Origin: an uncultured Bacilli bacterium | GTDB taxonomy: Bacteria > Bacillota_I > Bacilli_A > RF39 > UBA660 | Direction of reading: 5' to 3' | Assembly (NCBI GenBank): GCA_934167695.1 | Contig: CAKPLP010000003.1 | Location: 1 to 64,000 of the forward strand | Length of the DNA: 64,000 bases | In this document: positions 53,127-61,629 of the stretch, one piece after another | Layout: every line of letters begins with the position of its first letter | Numbering within the stretch: position 1 is the stretch's first letter | The notes under the pieces: generated by a model | The model's input: the letters and a program-made list of their open reading frames with translations, nothing else | Database searches by the model: none | Told to the model about the DNA's origin: nothing | Program-made: the position numbers and the translations under genes

Positions 53127-54030
53127 TATATTAGAAAAGTATAATTTAAGAGTTGTAAAGTATAAATATATCAATACTGCTAAAATTATTAATACTGATG
53201 ATGGTAAGTTTGTTATAAAAGAAAAAAAAAGAGAAGATAAGGATAAATTGTATGAATACTTATTATCTAGAGACTTTTCTTTCTTTTTGTATCCTGAGAA
53301 TGATTTAAGAGATGATATTGAAATATATGCTTATTTGGATGATGTTAAGATAGATAAGGAAGAAAAAGCTAAGGATCTTATGTATATAATTAGTGATTTA
53401 CATAATAGGACTACTACTTATAAGAATACAAATTTAGATAAAATTAAGGAAATATATGAGGCAAGAATTAATTTAATTGAATATTTAATGAACTATTATA
53501 ATGACTTAGAGGAAGTATTTATGATGCATGTTTATAATAGTCCTGCGGAGTATTTATTACTTAGAAACATAGATAAGATATATAATACATTACAGTATAG
53601 TAGAATGTTACTTGATGAATGGTATCAATCTATTATAAAAACAAAAAAAGAAAGGATAGCCTTTCTTCATAATCATTTAAGTTTAGATCATTTCATTGAT
53701 GGTAGAGAAGCTAAACTTATTAATTTTGATTATTCTGAGTATAATAGTCCTATATATGACTTTATTCATTTTTATAAGAAGCATTATAAGGAATTAGATA
53801 TGGAAAGTCTGTATGAAATATATAAGCATAAATTTAAGTTTACGAGGGAAGAGGAATTATTATTTTTTATTGAATTAATGATTCCTTGCAAAATAAGTTT
53901 TACTAATAATAATTATAATAATTGTGTTACTGTTTATGATTTAAATAAGTATTTGGATGTTACTAGAAGTTTTGTTTTAAAAGAGCAAGAGAAACATCAA
54001 AAAAGATATAATGAAAACGAGAAACAATAA
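53119..54030 (+). CDS. ysxE: spore coat kinase-like protein, YsxE/CotS family
   Basis: This encodes 303 residues of the aminoglycoside-phosphotransferase-like CotS/YsxE/YutH fold. An N-lobe has FVIKEKKREDKDKLYEYL. The region equivalent to the catalytic loop reads FLHNHLSLDHFI, then LINFDYSEYNSPIYDFIHF, consistent with the CotS family, where HxD-type residues are often altered. In Bacillus ysxE follows spoVID, as here. It overlaps the spoVID stop by 8 bases and has no strong ribosome binding site of its own, so it is coupled. GTG at 53116 is an alternative start. Confidence 0.85.
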   Translation: MNNILEKYNLRVVKYKYINTAKIINTDDGKFVIKEKKREDKDKLYEYLLSRDFSFFLYPENDLRDDIEIYAYLDDVKIDKEEKAKDLMYIISDLHNRTTTYKNTNLDKIKEIYEARINLIEYLMNYYNDLEEVFMMHVYNSPAEYLLLRNIDKIYNTLQYSRMLLDEWYQSIIKTKKERIAFLHNHLSLDHFIDGREAKLINFDYSEYNSPIYDFIHFYKKHYKELDMESLYEIYKHKFKFTREEELLFFIELMIPCKISFTNNNYNNCVTVYDLNKYLDVTRSFVLKEQEKHQKRYNENEKQ

Positions 54031-54192
54031 GATAATAGCATTGATTCTGGTTGTTATAAATACTAATATTAGTACTTGCCAAAAAATAATTATTAATAAA
54101 CAAAATATTGCTCCTAAGTATAGAAGACTTGTTCTTCTTTTTTGTTTGCAAAAGCTACATCTACAATAAAATGGATGTTTTGCTGATTTCAT
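53977..54192 (-). CDS. small two-helix membrane protein with Cys cluster
   Basis: This encodes 71 residues. An N-terminal stretch with three Cys (HPFYCRCSFCKQKRR) precedes two hydrophobic helices (about 22-40 and 46-70) with almost nothing after. The ribosome binding site AGGTGATG lies just before the ATG, which supports a real gene. It converges on and overlaps the end of ysxE by 54 bases. It has no recognisable family; the Cys triplet could bind a metal. Confidence 0.5.
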   Translation of the reverse strand: MKSAKHPFYCRCSFCKQKRRTSLLYLGAIFCLLIIIFWQVLILVFITTRINAIILLFLVFIISFLMFLLLF

Positions 54193-54272
54193 TGAACATC
54201 ACCTATAGTAATTTATGTATTTTAATGTGATTTGTTTCATGATATAATTTATTAGAAAGTGTAGGTAATAGT

Positions 54273-55046
54273 ATGAATAATAAGGGTTTTACTTTAGTGG
54301 AATTAATTGCAACTATTGCAATACTGGGGTTTGTGTCTTTGATGGCTTTTCCATCTATTAATAATGTTATATCTTCTAATAAGTCTAGTTCATGTAAGTA
54401 TTATGAAAGGTCTATGATTGCTGCTGCGAAGAGTTTTATTCAGAAAGAAAAGTATGATATCATAGATGCATATAATGGTACTTTTCCTAGTAGTTTTGAT
54501 ATAGATTTAACTCAACTAATTATTTATGGTTATTTAGATGAGTATAAAGATAGTAAAACTAATATTAATACTGGTGCAAAAGTTGTTGTAAAATATGATC
54601 AAAGTAGTAATACATATATTTATAATATTTCTAATTTAGTATGTAGTAGTAAGTCTAACAATAAAGAACTTTATTGTTCAGATCCTTCTAATCATTGTAC
54701 TGGTGGTGAGTCTAAAAAGTATTTATTACCGAATAATGAAGAGACTATTAATTTTAGAGATATTCCTACTAATGTTTTTCTTCAATCTTATAATAATCAG
54801 TTATCTCTTTGTACTAAGACTAGTGATTATAGTTTAAAATGTTATAAAAATAATAATTATAATGGTTATATTAGTGAGTTAAGTAGTGATTCTAGTTGTT
54901 CTAATTTTGGGGATTTTTATCAATGTGAAGTTAGAACTGGTAGATGTAAAATATATAAAAATGGTAATGTTAGTTGTGATGATGATTATAATAGATGTTC
55001 AATCACATTAGATAAGGATGGTAAAACAAGTGGAAATTGTTCATAA
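54273..55046 (+). CDS. type IV prepilin-like protein
   Basis: This encodes 257 residues. The N-terminus KGFTLVELIATIAILG is a classic class III prepilin signal: cleavage after Gly5, Phe at +1, Glu10 at +5, then the hydrophobic assembly helix. The mature part has AAKSFIQ and a YGYLDEY region, and the second half is Cys-rich (about eight Cys) with SNHCTGGESKKY. It may be a pilin or pseudopilin; no assembly ATPase, platform protein or prepilin peptidase is in the window. A TATAAT lies at 54242. It is not in an evident operon. Confidence 0.8.
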   Translation: MNNKGFTLVELIATIAILGFVSLMAFPSINNVISSNKSSSCKYYERSMIAAAKSFIQKEKYDIIDAYNGTFPSSFDIDLTQLIIYGYLDEYKDSKTNINTGAKVVVKYDQSSNTYIYNISNLVCSSKSNNKELYCSDPSNHCTGGESKKYLLPNNEETINFRDIPTNVFLQSYNNQLSLCTKTSDYSLKCYKNNNYNGYISELSSDSSCSNFGDFYQCEVRTGRCKIYKNGNVSCDDDYNRCSITLDKDGKTSGNCS

Positions 55047-55108
55047 TGTTAGAAAAACATTTATAATTTTGTTATAATAATATTGTTGATTAGGAGATGG
55101 TTAGATTA

Positions 55109-55555
55109 ATGTATTGTAAAAACTGTGGAAGTGAAATTAGAAAAAACAGTAAATACTGTTCTAAATGTGGTACTAAAGTATTAGGTGAAGATATTAGTGA
55201 AAAAAAGAAAGAAAAAGAAAATGATTCCTCTTTTTGTAAGAATTGTGGCTGTAAGATAGAATCTAAAAATGTTTATTGTCCAAATTGTGGATATAATCTT
55301 ATTAATAATACAAGTAATGTTAATAAAAACTTAGTAGATGATCCTGTTGAAAGTTTTGTTATTTATGTTATTAGTTTTATTATACCACTCGTAGGTTTTA
55401 TATTGTGGGTAATTACTAGAAAGGAAAATCCTAAACGTGCAAAGAATATTTTAATAGTATCTTTTGTTTCTATTATTAGTGCAATTCTTTTAGTAGTTTT
55501 GGTATTGTTATTTGTTTCAGTTTATTTTTTTAATAGTTATGGAGGTGTATTATAA
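55109..55555 (+). CDS. double zinc-ribbon membrane protein A
   Basis: This encodes 148 residues. Two zinc ribbons, CKNCGSEIRKNSKYCSKCG and FCKNCGCKIESKNVYCPNCG, lie at the N-terminus, then a linker and two hydrophobic helices (about 87-105 and 117-145). The start at 55109 follows AGGAG with 12-base spacing. It overlaps the next, paralogous gene (TAATG). Proteins of this type are common and of unknown role. Confidence 0.78.
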   Translation: MYCKNCGSEIRKNSKYCSKCGTKVLGEDISEKKKEKENDSSFCKNCGCKIESKNVYCPNCGYNLINNTSNVNKNLVDDPVESFVIYVISFIIPLVGFILWVITRKENPKRAKNILIVSFVSIISAILLVVLVLLFVSVYFFNSYGGVL

Positions 55556-55911
55556 TGTATTGTAAAAAATGTAATAATAAAATTGATGAAGGAAGTAAGT
55601 TTTGTAGTTTTTGTGGAAGTAAAGTTGAAGAGGATGTAAATGTTGGTAAGGTTTATTGTACTCACTGTGGTGAACAGATAGATGATAATTTGAGTGTTTG
55701 TCCGTATTGTGGAAAAAGTGTTAAAAATACTGTTGTAGATAAGGATGATACTGAAAACTATTGGCTTGAAGTTTTGGGATTTTTAATACCTTTTGTTGGT
55801 CTTATAATTTGGTTGAGTATTAAAAGTAAATCGCCAGTAAAAGCTCAAGGTGTTTTAAGAACTACTGTTATAGGTTTTATATTTTGGTTTGTTTGGAATA
55901 TTCTTTTTTAA
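55555..55911 (+). CDS. double zinc-ribbon membrane protein B
   Basis: This encodes 118 residues. Two zinc ribbons (CKKCNNKIDEGSKFCSFCG; CTHCGEQIDDNLSVCPYCG) are followed by two hydrophobic helices (about 75-93 and 105-118). It is a shortened paralogue of the gene directly upstream and shares the LGFLIPFVGLIIWL-type helix. TAATG overlap with the upstream stop and GGAGGTG upstream indicate coupling. Confidence 0.8.
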   Translation: MYCKKCNNKIDEGSKFCSFCGSKVEEDVNVGKVYCTHCGEQIDDNLSVCPYCGKSVKNTVVDKDDTENYWLEVLGFLIPFVGLIIWLSIKSKSPVKAQGVLRTTVIGFIFWFVWNILF

Positions 55912-55988
55912 GTAGTGAGATAAAAATATAGTATTAATCATTATACATATTTTTGCAGTATGAAAAGAAAAGAAGAGGGGTGTATTTA

Positions 55989-56210
55989 GTGCATAAAAAA
56001 GCTATATTTATAGTTATAGGAATATTAGTAGGATTAGTAATTTCAATGGGAGGAGTATATGCTGCAGTAACTATTACGGGAAGTAATGTAACATATTCAA
56101 ATTCTTCCTCAGGTCTTACCTCTACAACTGTGCTATGATAGTTCTTTAATACATAATGGAACCTATGGCTTAATGCTGGTGCACGTGCAGTAGTAGTTGT
56201 TTCTAAGTAG
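55989..56210 (+). pseudogene. degraded 'GGVYAA' family gene, copy 4
   Basis: GTG at 55989 after AGAGGGG opens a frame with the family N-terminus (hydrophobic helix ending GGVYAAV, then VTYSNSSSGLTSTTV). It hits stops at 56136-56141 and 56154. A second piece in the same frame, WLNAGARAVVVVSK ending at 56208-56210, matches the family C-terminus (LNARAVVSVTK). About 200 codons of middle sequence are missing. This is a remnant left by a large internal deletion. Confidence 0.85.
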
Positions 56211-56234
56211 AAAAGTATAGTTAAATATGTTACA

Positions 56235-56267
56235 ATAAAACTGGTAATTTTATCAGTTTTATTTTTA
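56235..56267 (+). terminator. terminator after the decayed copy
   Basis: ATAAAACTG pairs with CAGTTTTAT around GTAATTTTAT, followed by TTTT. It separates the remnant from the U32 gene. Confidence 0.85.
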
Positions 56268-56285
56268 TTGTAAGGAATGGTGTAT

Positions 56286-58370
56286 ATGAAAGAGTTATTA
56301 AGTCCAGCAGGAAATATGGAAAGTCTTAAGGCTGCTATTCATGGTGGGGCTGATGCTATTTATATTGGAATGAAAAATTTTGGAGCCAGAAAGTTTGCTA
56401 ATAATTTTGATGATGATGAATTAATAGAAGCAGTTAAAATATGTCATTTGTATGGAGTTAAACTTTATGTGACTATGAATACTGTTATTAAAGACAATGA
56501 GGTTGAGGATTTTCTAAAACAAGTTTCTTTTTTATATAATTCTGGAGTAGATGCTTTTATTATGCAGGATTTTGGTATGATTAACTTGGTTTTAAATACA
56601 TATCCTGATATTGAGATTCATGCTTCGACACAGTTTAATAATAGTGGAATTGAAACTATTAAATTGTTGAAGAAAATGGGTGTAAAAAGAGTAGTTCTTT
56701 CTAGAGAGTTATCTTTAGATGAAATTAATAAAATTGATGTTGATATTGAAAAAGAAGTTTTTATACATGGTGCTTTATGTGTTAGTTATTCTGGTAACTG
56801 TTATTTTTCTAGTTTACTTGGTTCACGTAGTGGTAATCGCGGTGAATGTGTTGGGTGTTGTAGACTACCATATAAACTTTATAAAAATAATAAACTCCTT
56901 AATGATGGTTATTTACTTAGTACTAAGGAGTTGAATACTAGTGATTCATTTGATGAGCTTTTAAATAGTGATATAAAAAGTTTTAAAATAGAGGGCAGAA
57001 TGAAAAGTGCAGAATATGTTTATTTTATTACTAAATTTTATCGTAATATCATAGATGGTCATGGTTTTAATAGTGAAGATTTAGAGATACTTAAAATTTT
57101 ATTTAATAGAGAATTTACTAGAGGAAATTTATTTTCTGATTTACTTATTAATTCAAAAACTCCTAACCATATTGGTTTAAAAATAGGTAAGGTTGTTGAT
57201 TTTAATAAAGATAAAATAAAGATAAAAGTAGATAGAGATCTTTATCAAGAAGATGGTATTCGCTTTTTTAATTCTGGTAAGGGAATGATTACAAATTTTT
57301 TATATAATGAAAAAGGTTTATTGGTTAATACTCTTCCAAAGGGAAGTTTTGGATATATTAAAAATTCAGTAGGATTAGATAAAAATGATGATATTTATCT
57401 TACTAGTAGTAAAAAGTTATCAGCATCACTACTTAATTATCCATTAAAGAAAATTCCTGTTTCCTTAAAATTTATTGGACATGTTGGTGAACAGGCAAAA
57501 CTTTATATTAGTGATGATAAAAATGATATTTCTGTTTGTGGTTTTGAGTGTCAATGTGCTCAAAATATGCCTGTTACAGAAAATAGAATAATGAAACAAC
57601 TTTCTAAGTTAGGTAATACAGTTTATACTGCTACTAATATTGAGGTTGATATTAGTGATAATTTATTTATACCAATGAGTAGTTTGAATAATTTAAGACA
57701 GTCTTTAACTAAGTTATTAGATGATAGAAGATGTTCTTTTAAAAGGTCTGGTGCTAGAGAGGTTTCTTTTGATAAATTAAATATTAAAAATACTAATTAT
57801 GATACAGTTATAGTTGATAATGAAAAGGAACTTTTAAATGTTTTAGATTATAAGAGAATTTATATATCTTCTTTTGATGTTTTTAATAAATATAAAAATT
57901 TGGAAAACATATACTATATTGAAAAGAGAAATACTTTTAATAATATTTTTCATGAAAGAAGTTTAGTTTCTGAATTTGTTTTTCCTAATAATTATATTAG
58001 TGATTATACTTTTAATGTTACTAATATTTATAGTGTATATTATTTATTAAAACTTGGATATAATTGTGTTACTTTAAGTGTAGAACTTACTGATTTTGAA
58101 ATTTCTTCTTTAATTCAAAATTTTTATCAAAGGTTTTCTTTTTATCCTAATGTAGAGGTTATTGGTTTGGATAAGATTGAAATTATGATTATTAAGGGAA
58201 ATATTTTAAATATAGATTGTGATGGTGTATATTCATTAAAAGATATAAAGAATAGGGTTTATCCTGTTTATTATGATGGTGTTAATACTCATATATATCA
58301 ATATGATTTAATGAAGCATAAACGTTTTGATTTATGTAATAATAGATACCATTATAAATATTTAAAATAG
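56286..58370 (+). CDS. U32 family peptidase-like protein
   Basis: This is a 694-residue U32 protein. The opening KELLSPAGNMESLKAAIHGG, the motif GADAIYIGMKNFGAR and the region EVFIHGALCVSYSGNCYFSS with its neighbouring Cys residues (GECVGCCRLPY) are typical. U32 members include RlhA, which hydroxylates 23S rRNA, and TrhP/YrrO-type tRNA-hydroxylation proteins, so an RNA-modification role is as likely as peptidase activity. The length and C-terminal domain fit the long form. The start at 56286 follows AAGGAATGG. Confidence 0.88.
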   Translation: MKELLSPAGNMESLKAAIHGGADAIYIGMKNFGARKFANNFDDDELIEAVKICHLYGVKLYVTMNTVIKDNEVEDFLKQVSFLYNSGVDAFIMQDFGMINLVLNTYPDIEIHASTQFNNSGIETIKLLKKMGVKRVVLSRELSLDEINKIDVDIEKEVFIHGALCVSYSGNCYFSSLLGSRSGNRGECVGCCRLPYKLYKNNKLLNDGYLLSTKELNTSDSFDELLNSDIKSFKIEGRMKSAEYVYFITKFYRNIIDGHGFNSEDLEILKILFNREFTRGNLFSDLLINSKTPNHIGLKIGKVVDFNKDKIKIKVDRDLYQEDGIRFFNSGKGMITNFLYNEKGLLVNTLPKGSFGYIKNSVGLDKNDDIYLTSSKKLSASLLNYPLKKIPVSLKFIGHVGEQAKLYISDDKNDISVCGFECQCAQNMPVTENRIMKQLSKLGNTVYTATNIEVDISDNLFIPMSSLNNLRQSLTKLLDDRRCSFKRSGAREVSFDKLNIKNTNYDTVIVDNEKELLNVLDYKRIYISSFDVFNKYKNLENIYYIEKRNTFNNIFHERSLVSEFVFPNNYISDYTFNVTNIYSVYYLLKLGYNCVTLSVELTDFEISSLIQNFYQRFSFYPNVEVIGLDKIEIMIIKGNILNIDCDGVYSLKDIKNRVYPVYYDGVNTHIYQYDLMKHKRFDLCNNRYHYKYLK

Positions 58371-58439
58371 CTCTTATCAATTTTTTGATTTTGTGTTAAA
58401 CTATATATAGGTATATAGATAGAGGAGTGATTTTATTTT

Positions 58440-58979
58440 ATGGAAAAGAAATCTCTAAAAAAAGAAAAGAATATGACTAAAAATTATTTTATTTTATTTT
58501 TTATAATTTTACTTACAGTATTATTTGTTTGGTATATTTGTAAGTGGTATCAAGTATATTCTGATTATCAAAAAGAAACTCCTGTTATTCGTGGTACTTT
58601 AAATTATGAAATAACTGGACTAGAGCTTGATCACTATATTATGGAAAATCCTAGTTGTGTTATTTATATGTGTACTTCAAGTAGTGATAGTTGCAGATCA
58701 TTTGAAAAAGATTTTAAAAAGTTAATTGTGAAGAAAAATTTACAAAATAATATTATATATTTAAATTTAAGTGATGTTGATATTAATACTTTTGTTACTA
58801 ACTTTAATGATAGTTATCATTATAAAATAAAGCTTACAGAGAATTATCCGGCGATAGTAGAATTTACTGATGGTAAAGTTACTGGATTATTGGAGGGTAC
58901 TACTGATAATCGTCTTACTATTACTAAAGTAGATCAGTTTATTGATTTACATCAAATTGGATTAGAAGAAGAAAGTTAA
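58440..58979 (+). CDS. membrane-anchored thioredoxin-fold protein
   Basis: This encodes 179 residues. A Lys-rich N-terminus, one transmembrane helix (about 16-36) and an exported domain with thioredoxin-like order: a VIYMCTSSSDSC segment (Cys78 and Cys85), a beta strand IIYLNLSD, the NYPAIVEFTDGK cis-proline region and TGLLEG. The classic CxxC is replaced by C-x6-C, so redox activity is uncertain. GAGGAG is 12 bases from the ATG. It is followed by trmL after a terminator. Confidence 0.7.
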   Translation: MEKKSLKKEKNMTKNYFILFFIILLTVLFVWYICKWYQVYSDYQKETPVIRGTLNYEITGLELDHYIMENPSCVIYMCTSSSDSCRSFEKDFKKLIVKKNLQNNIIYLNLSDVDINTFVTNFNDSYHYKIKLTENYPAIVEFTDGKVTGLLEGTTDNRLTITKVDQFIDLHQIGLEEES

Positions 58980-58991
58980 TCTTCTTTTTTT
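58964..58991 (+). terminator. terminator
   Basis: AGAAGA and TCTTCT pair around AAGTTAA, followed by T residues. It overlaps the end of the thioredoxin-fold gene. Confidence 0.72.
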
Positions 58992-59002
58992 AGGAGGAAA
59001 TT

Positions 59003-59515
59003 ATGAATAATATTGTTTTATTTGAACCAGAGATACCTCAAAATACAGGTAATATTATGCGTACTTGTGTTGCAACTTCTACAGTGCTTCACTTGATAAA
59101 ACCACTTGGTTTTATTCTTGATGATGCTCATTTAAAAAGAAGTGGAGTTAATTATATTGACAAGCTTAATTATCATGTTTATGAGAACTTTGATGATTTT
59201 ATGGAAAAGAATAAAGATGGAGAATTTTTCTTTTTTACTAGATATGGTCATGTTCCTCATACTACTTTTGATTATTCTAATAAAGAGAATAAAAATTTGT
59301 ATTTTATTTTTGGGAAAGAATCAACAGGCTTACCTAAAGAAATTTTAAAGAATCATTTGGATCATTGTATGAGAATTCCTATGACTAGTGATGTAAGGGC
59401 TCTTAATTTGTCTAATTGTTGTGCGATTGTTATATATGAGGCGCTTCGTCAACAAAATTATAATGATTTGCTTAGAGATGAGCCACATAAAGGAAAAGAT
59501 TATTTAGAAAAATAA
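59003..59515 (+). CDS. trmL: tRNA (cytidine/uridine-34-2'-O)-methyltransferase TrmL
   Basis: This is a 170-residue SPOUT methyltransferase that 2'-O-methylates the wobble base of tRNA-Leu. The N-terminal ALFEPEIPQNTGNIMRT-type motif is present, as is the trefoil-knot region FGKESTGLPKEIL, followed by MRIPMTSDVRALNLSNCCAI. Length is normal. AGGAGG precedes the ATG. Confidence 0.95.
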   Translation: MNNIVLFEPEIPQNTGNIMRTCVATSTVLHLIKPLGFILDDAHLKRSGVNYIDKLNYHVYENFDDFMEKNKDGEFFFFTRYGHVPHTTFDYSNKENKNLYFIFGKESTGLPKEILKNHLDHCMRIPMTSDVRALNLSNCCAIVIYEALRQQNYNDLLRDEPHKGKDYLEK

Positions 59516-59545
59516 AAAAATCGGTTTGTTTGCCGATTTTTATTT
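59516..59545. terminator. bidirectional terminator
   Basis: AAAAATCGG pairs with CCGATTTTT around TTTGTTTG; it serves trmL and the converging lipoprotein gene. Confidence 0.88.
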
Positions 59546-59947
59546 TATATATTTTAATTTTTTTAATGTGTTTTTTAATTTTTTATCACTAATAGAACCT
59601 GTGATTCGGCTACTAACAATTTCTTTTCCCTTATTGAAAAACATTGTAGTAGGAGTTCCTTCAAATGTATATTTTTCATTAAACTTATTGTAATCGCTTT
59701 CTGAAATATAAGAAATATTTAAATTATAAGCTTCTAAATTATTATCTTTTAAAATAGTCTTTAATCTTGGTGTAAATTCTTCACAATGACTACAACCATC
59801 TTGAGTAATTTCTAATATAAATGTTTCTTTTTTATCTATCATATCTTTAATTTCATCATAGCTTACTCTTTTTAGTGTATTTTGACATCCTGTTAATAGT
59901 AAAATTGCTATTAAAAACAAGGGAATCTTTATAAATATCTTTTTCAT
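59540..59947 (-). CDS. thioredoxin-like lipoprotein
   Basis: This encodes 135 residues. A lipobox LLTGC (Cys21) gives a membrane-tethered protein. The thioredoxin fold has the active site CSHC (Cys52/Cys55) and the cis-proline motif EGTPTT (Pro99). It likely reduces or forms disulfides of secreted proteins, which fits the many Cys-rich exported proteins in this window; that link is inference. GAGGTAAAA precedes the ATG. It is monocistronic. Confidence 0.9.
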   Translation of the reverse strand: MKKIFIKIPLFLIAILLLTGCQNTLKRVSYDEIKDMIDKKETFILEITQDGCSHCEEFTPRLKTILKDNNLEAYNLNISYISESDYNKFNEKYTFEGTPTTMFFNKGKEIVSSRITGSISDKKLKNTLKKLKYIK

Positions 59948-60048
59948 TTTTACCTCTTTTCTTTACAAAAAAAATTATATCATACCTTTTAAAAATATGT
60001 AAAGTAAGTTATAATTAAATAAGAGTAAAGGAAAGGGGTATTTGTAAA

Positions 60049-61614
60049 ATGATTTTTAGAAAACCTTATGCATTTTTAATTAAAAATTTTAGAAAGATTC
60101 ATATTACAATTTTAGCGGCATGGCTTTTTATTTATTTTAAAGTCAATGATATAACTAGTTTTGTAAGTGAATTTATTGGGTTTGGTACTTATAGTTCTTC
60201 GTTAGAATCTTTTTCATCTAAGGTTGGTATTTTATTTTATTTAGCTGTTATTTTTATTATAGTAAGTAGTTTATTATTACTTATACTATTAAAAAGAAAG
60301 GATAAGCCTTGGAAAGTATATCTTATTTATATATTTGAATATGTATTATTACTTTTTGCAGTTATTTTTCTATCTGGATTTTTTTCTTCATATACAATTA
60401 ATACTAATGTTAGTGGAGTATTAATATATAGAGATATGTTAAACATATCTAAATATTTACAATATGTAGTTTTAGTTTTTTTAGTTATAAGAGTTTTGGG
60501 TATTGATCTTAAGAAATTTAATTTTAAGAATGATGAGGAATTTTTAGAGCTTAGTAGTGATGATAGAGAAGAGTTTGAGATTAGTTTTGATTTTGATAAG
60601 AATTCTATTAAAAGAGGATTTAATAGGTTTAAAAGAAATTTTAATTATTTTTATCGTGAGCATAAATTTATATGTGATATTTTTATGATTGGATGTTTGG
60701 TGTTTTTAATTGGATATTCTTATTATTATTTTGGAATTGTTCATAAATCTTATAAGCAGGGAAAAACATTTAATTCTGGTATTTATAGTATTACTGTAAA
60801 TGATAGTTATGTAACTAATAAAGATTATGCTGGTAATAGTATAGAGAAAGGTTATAAATTTGTTATTGTAAAGGTTAGTATAAAAAATAATTATAATAAA
60901 ACTGTTGAACCTAATTTAGATAGATTTCATTTAGTTAATAAAAATACTGAAAGATCATATTCTAGTTTTTATAACAGCTATTTTAAGGATCTTGGAGATG
61001 GTGCTGATGATGCTATTAAAATTAATACTGGTAAGGAAAAATCTGTTTATTTAGTTTATAGAGTAAAGGGTGATCTTGATAATAAAAAGTTTGTATTATA
61101 TTACCAAGAACTTGGAGGAAAACTTAGAAGTTATTTAAGAAAGATAAAACTAAATATTCAGGATGTTTCAGAAATTAAGGATGTTGGTGAATATAATAAG
61201 GGTGATAAAATAGATTTTAGTTATGTTTCTGGTACTAAAAAGAAAATTACTATTACTGATAGCGCTATTCAGTCTAGTTTTGCTTATCATAGATATTATT
61301 GTCCAACTTCTTCTATGTGTGGTGTGTATGATGAAAATTTAACTGCTGAAGAGGGGAAACTTCTTTTAAAAATTTCTTTTGCTTCAAGTGATTTTGAAGG
61401 CGAAGATTTTATTGACTTTTCATCTAGTTATGGTAAAATTAAATATATAGATAATAAGGGTAAAACTCAATATGCAAGTATTAAAAATGCTATTAAAACG
61501 AATTATCAAGGCAAGGAAATTTTTATTAGTAGTGATGCTGATGTTTTGAATTCAGAAAAAATTTGGATAGAATATATCCTTAGAAACAAAAGATATGTTT
61601 TAAGAATAAAGTAA
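60049..61614 (+). CDS. multi-pass membrane protein with DUF4352-like exported domain
   Basis: This encodes 521 residues. Five hydrophobic helices (about 16-32, 57-80, 90-112, 130-148, 208-228) flank a charged cytoplasmic loop (about 150-205). The exported C-terminal domain (YSITVNDSYVTNKDYAG, KFVIVKVSIKNNYNKTVEP, then KKFVLYYQELGG) reads like a DUF4352-type immunoglobulin-like domain. AAAGGGG lies upstream. It starts a three-gene cell-surface set (60049, 61630, 63416). I do not recognise the full-length family. Confidence 0.75.
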   Translation: MIFRKPYAFLIKNFRKIHITILAAWLFIYFKVNDITSFVSEFIGFGTYSSSLESFSSKVGILFYLAVIFIIVSSLLLLILLKRKDKPWKVYLIYIFEYVLLLFAVIFLSGFFSSYTINTNVSGVLIYRDMLNISKYLQYVVLVFLVIRVLGIDLKKFNFKNDEEFLELSSDDREEFEISFDFDKNSIKRGFNRFKRNFNYFYREHKFICDIFMIGCLVFLIGYSYYYFGIVHKSYKQGKTFNSGIYSITVNDSYVTNKDYAGNSIEKGYKFVIVKVSIKNNYNKTVEPNLDRFHLVNKNTERSYSSFYNSYFKDLGDGADDAIKINTGKEKSVYLVYRVKGDLDNKKFVLYYQELGGKLRSYLRKIKLNIQDVSEIKDVGEYNKGDKIDFSYVSGTKKKITITDSAIQSSFAYHRYYCPTSSMCGVYDENLTAEEGKLLLKISFASSDFEGEDFIDFSSSYGKIKYIDNKGKTQYASIKNAIKTNYQGKEIFISSDADVLNSEKIWIEYILRNKRYVLRIK

Positions 61615-61629
61615 AGAGGCGGCGATATT

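Noticed and set aside
56719..56934. Small hydrophobic 71-residue frame inside the U32 gene
   Set aside because: It is an alternative frame of a well-recognised gene with no ribosome binding site.
58440..58979. Active thiol-disulfide oxidoreductase
   Set aside because: The fold looks thioredoxin-like, but the CxxC motif is replaced by a C-x6-C arrangement, so I did not assign redox activity.
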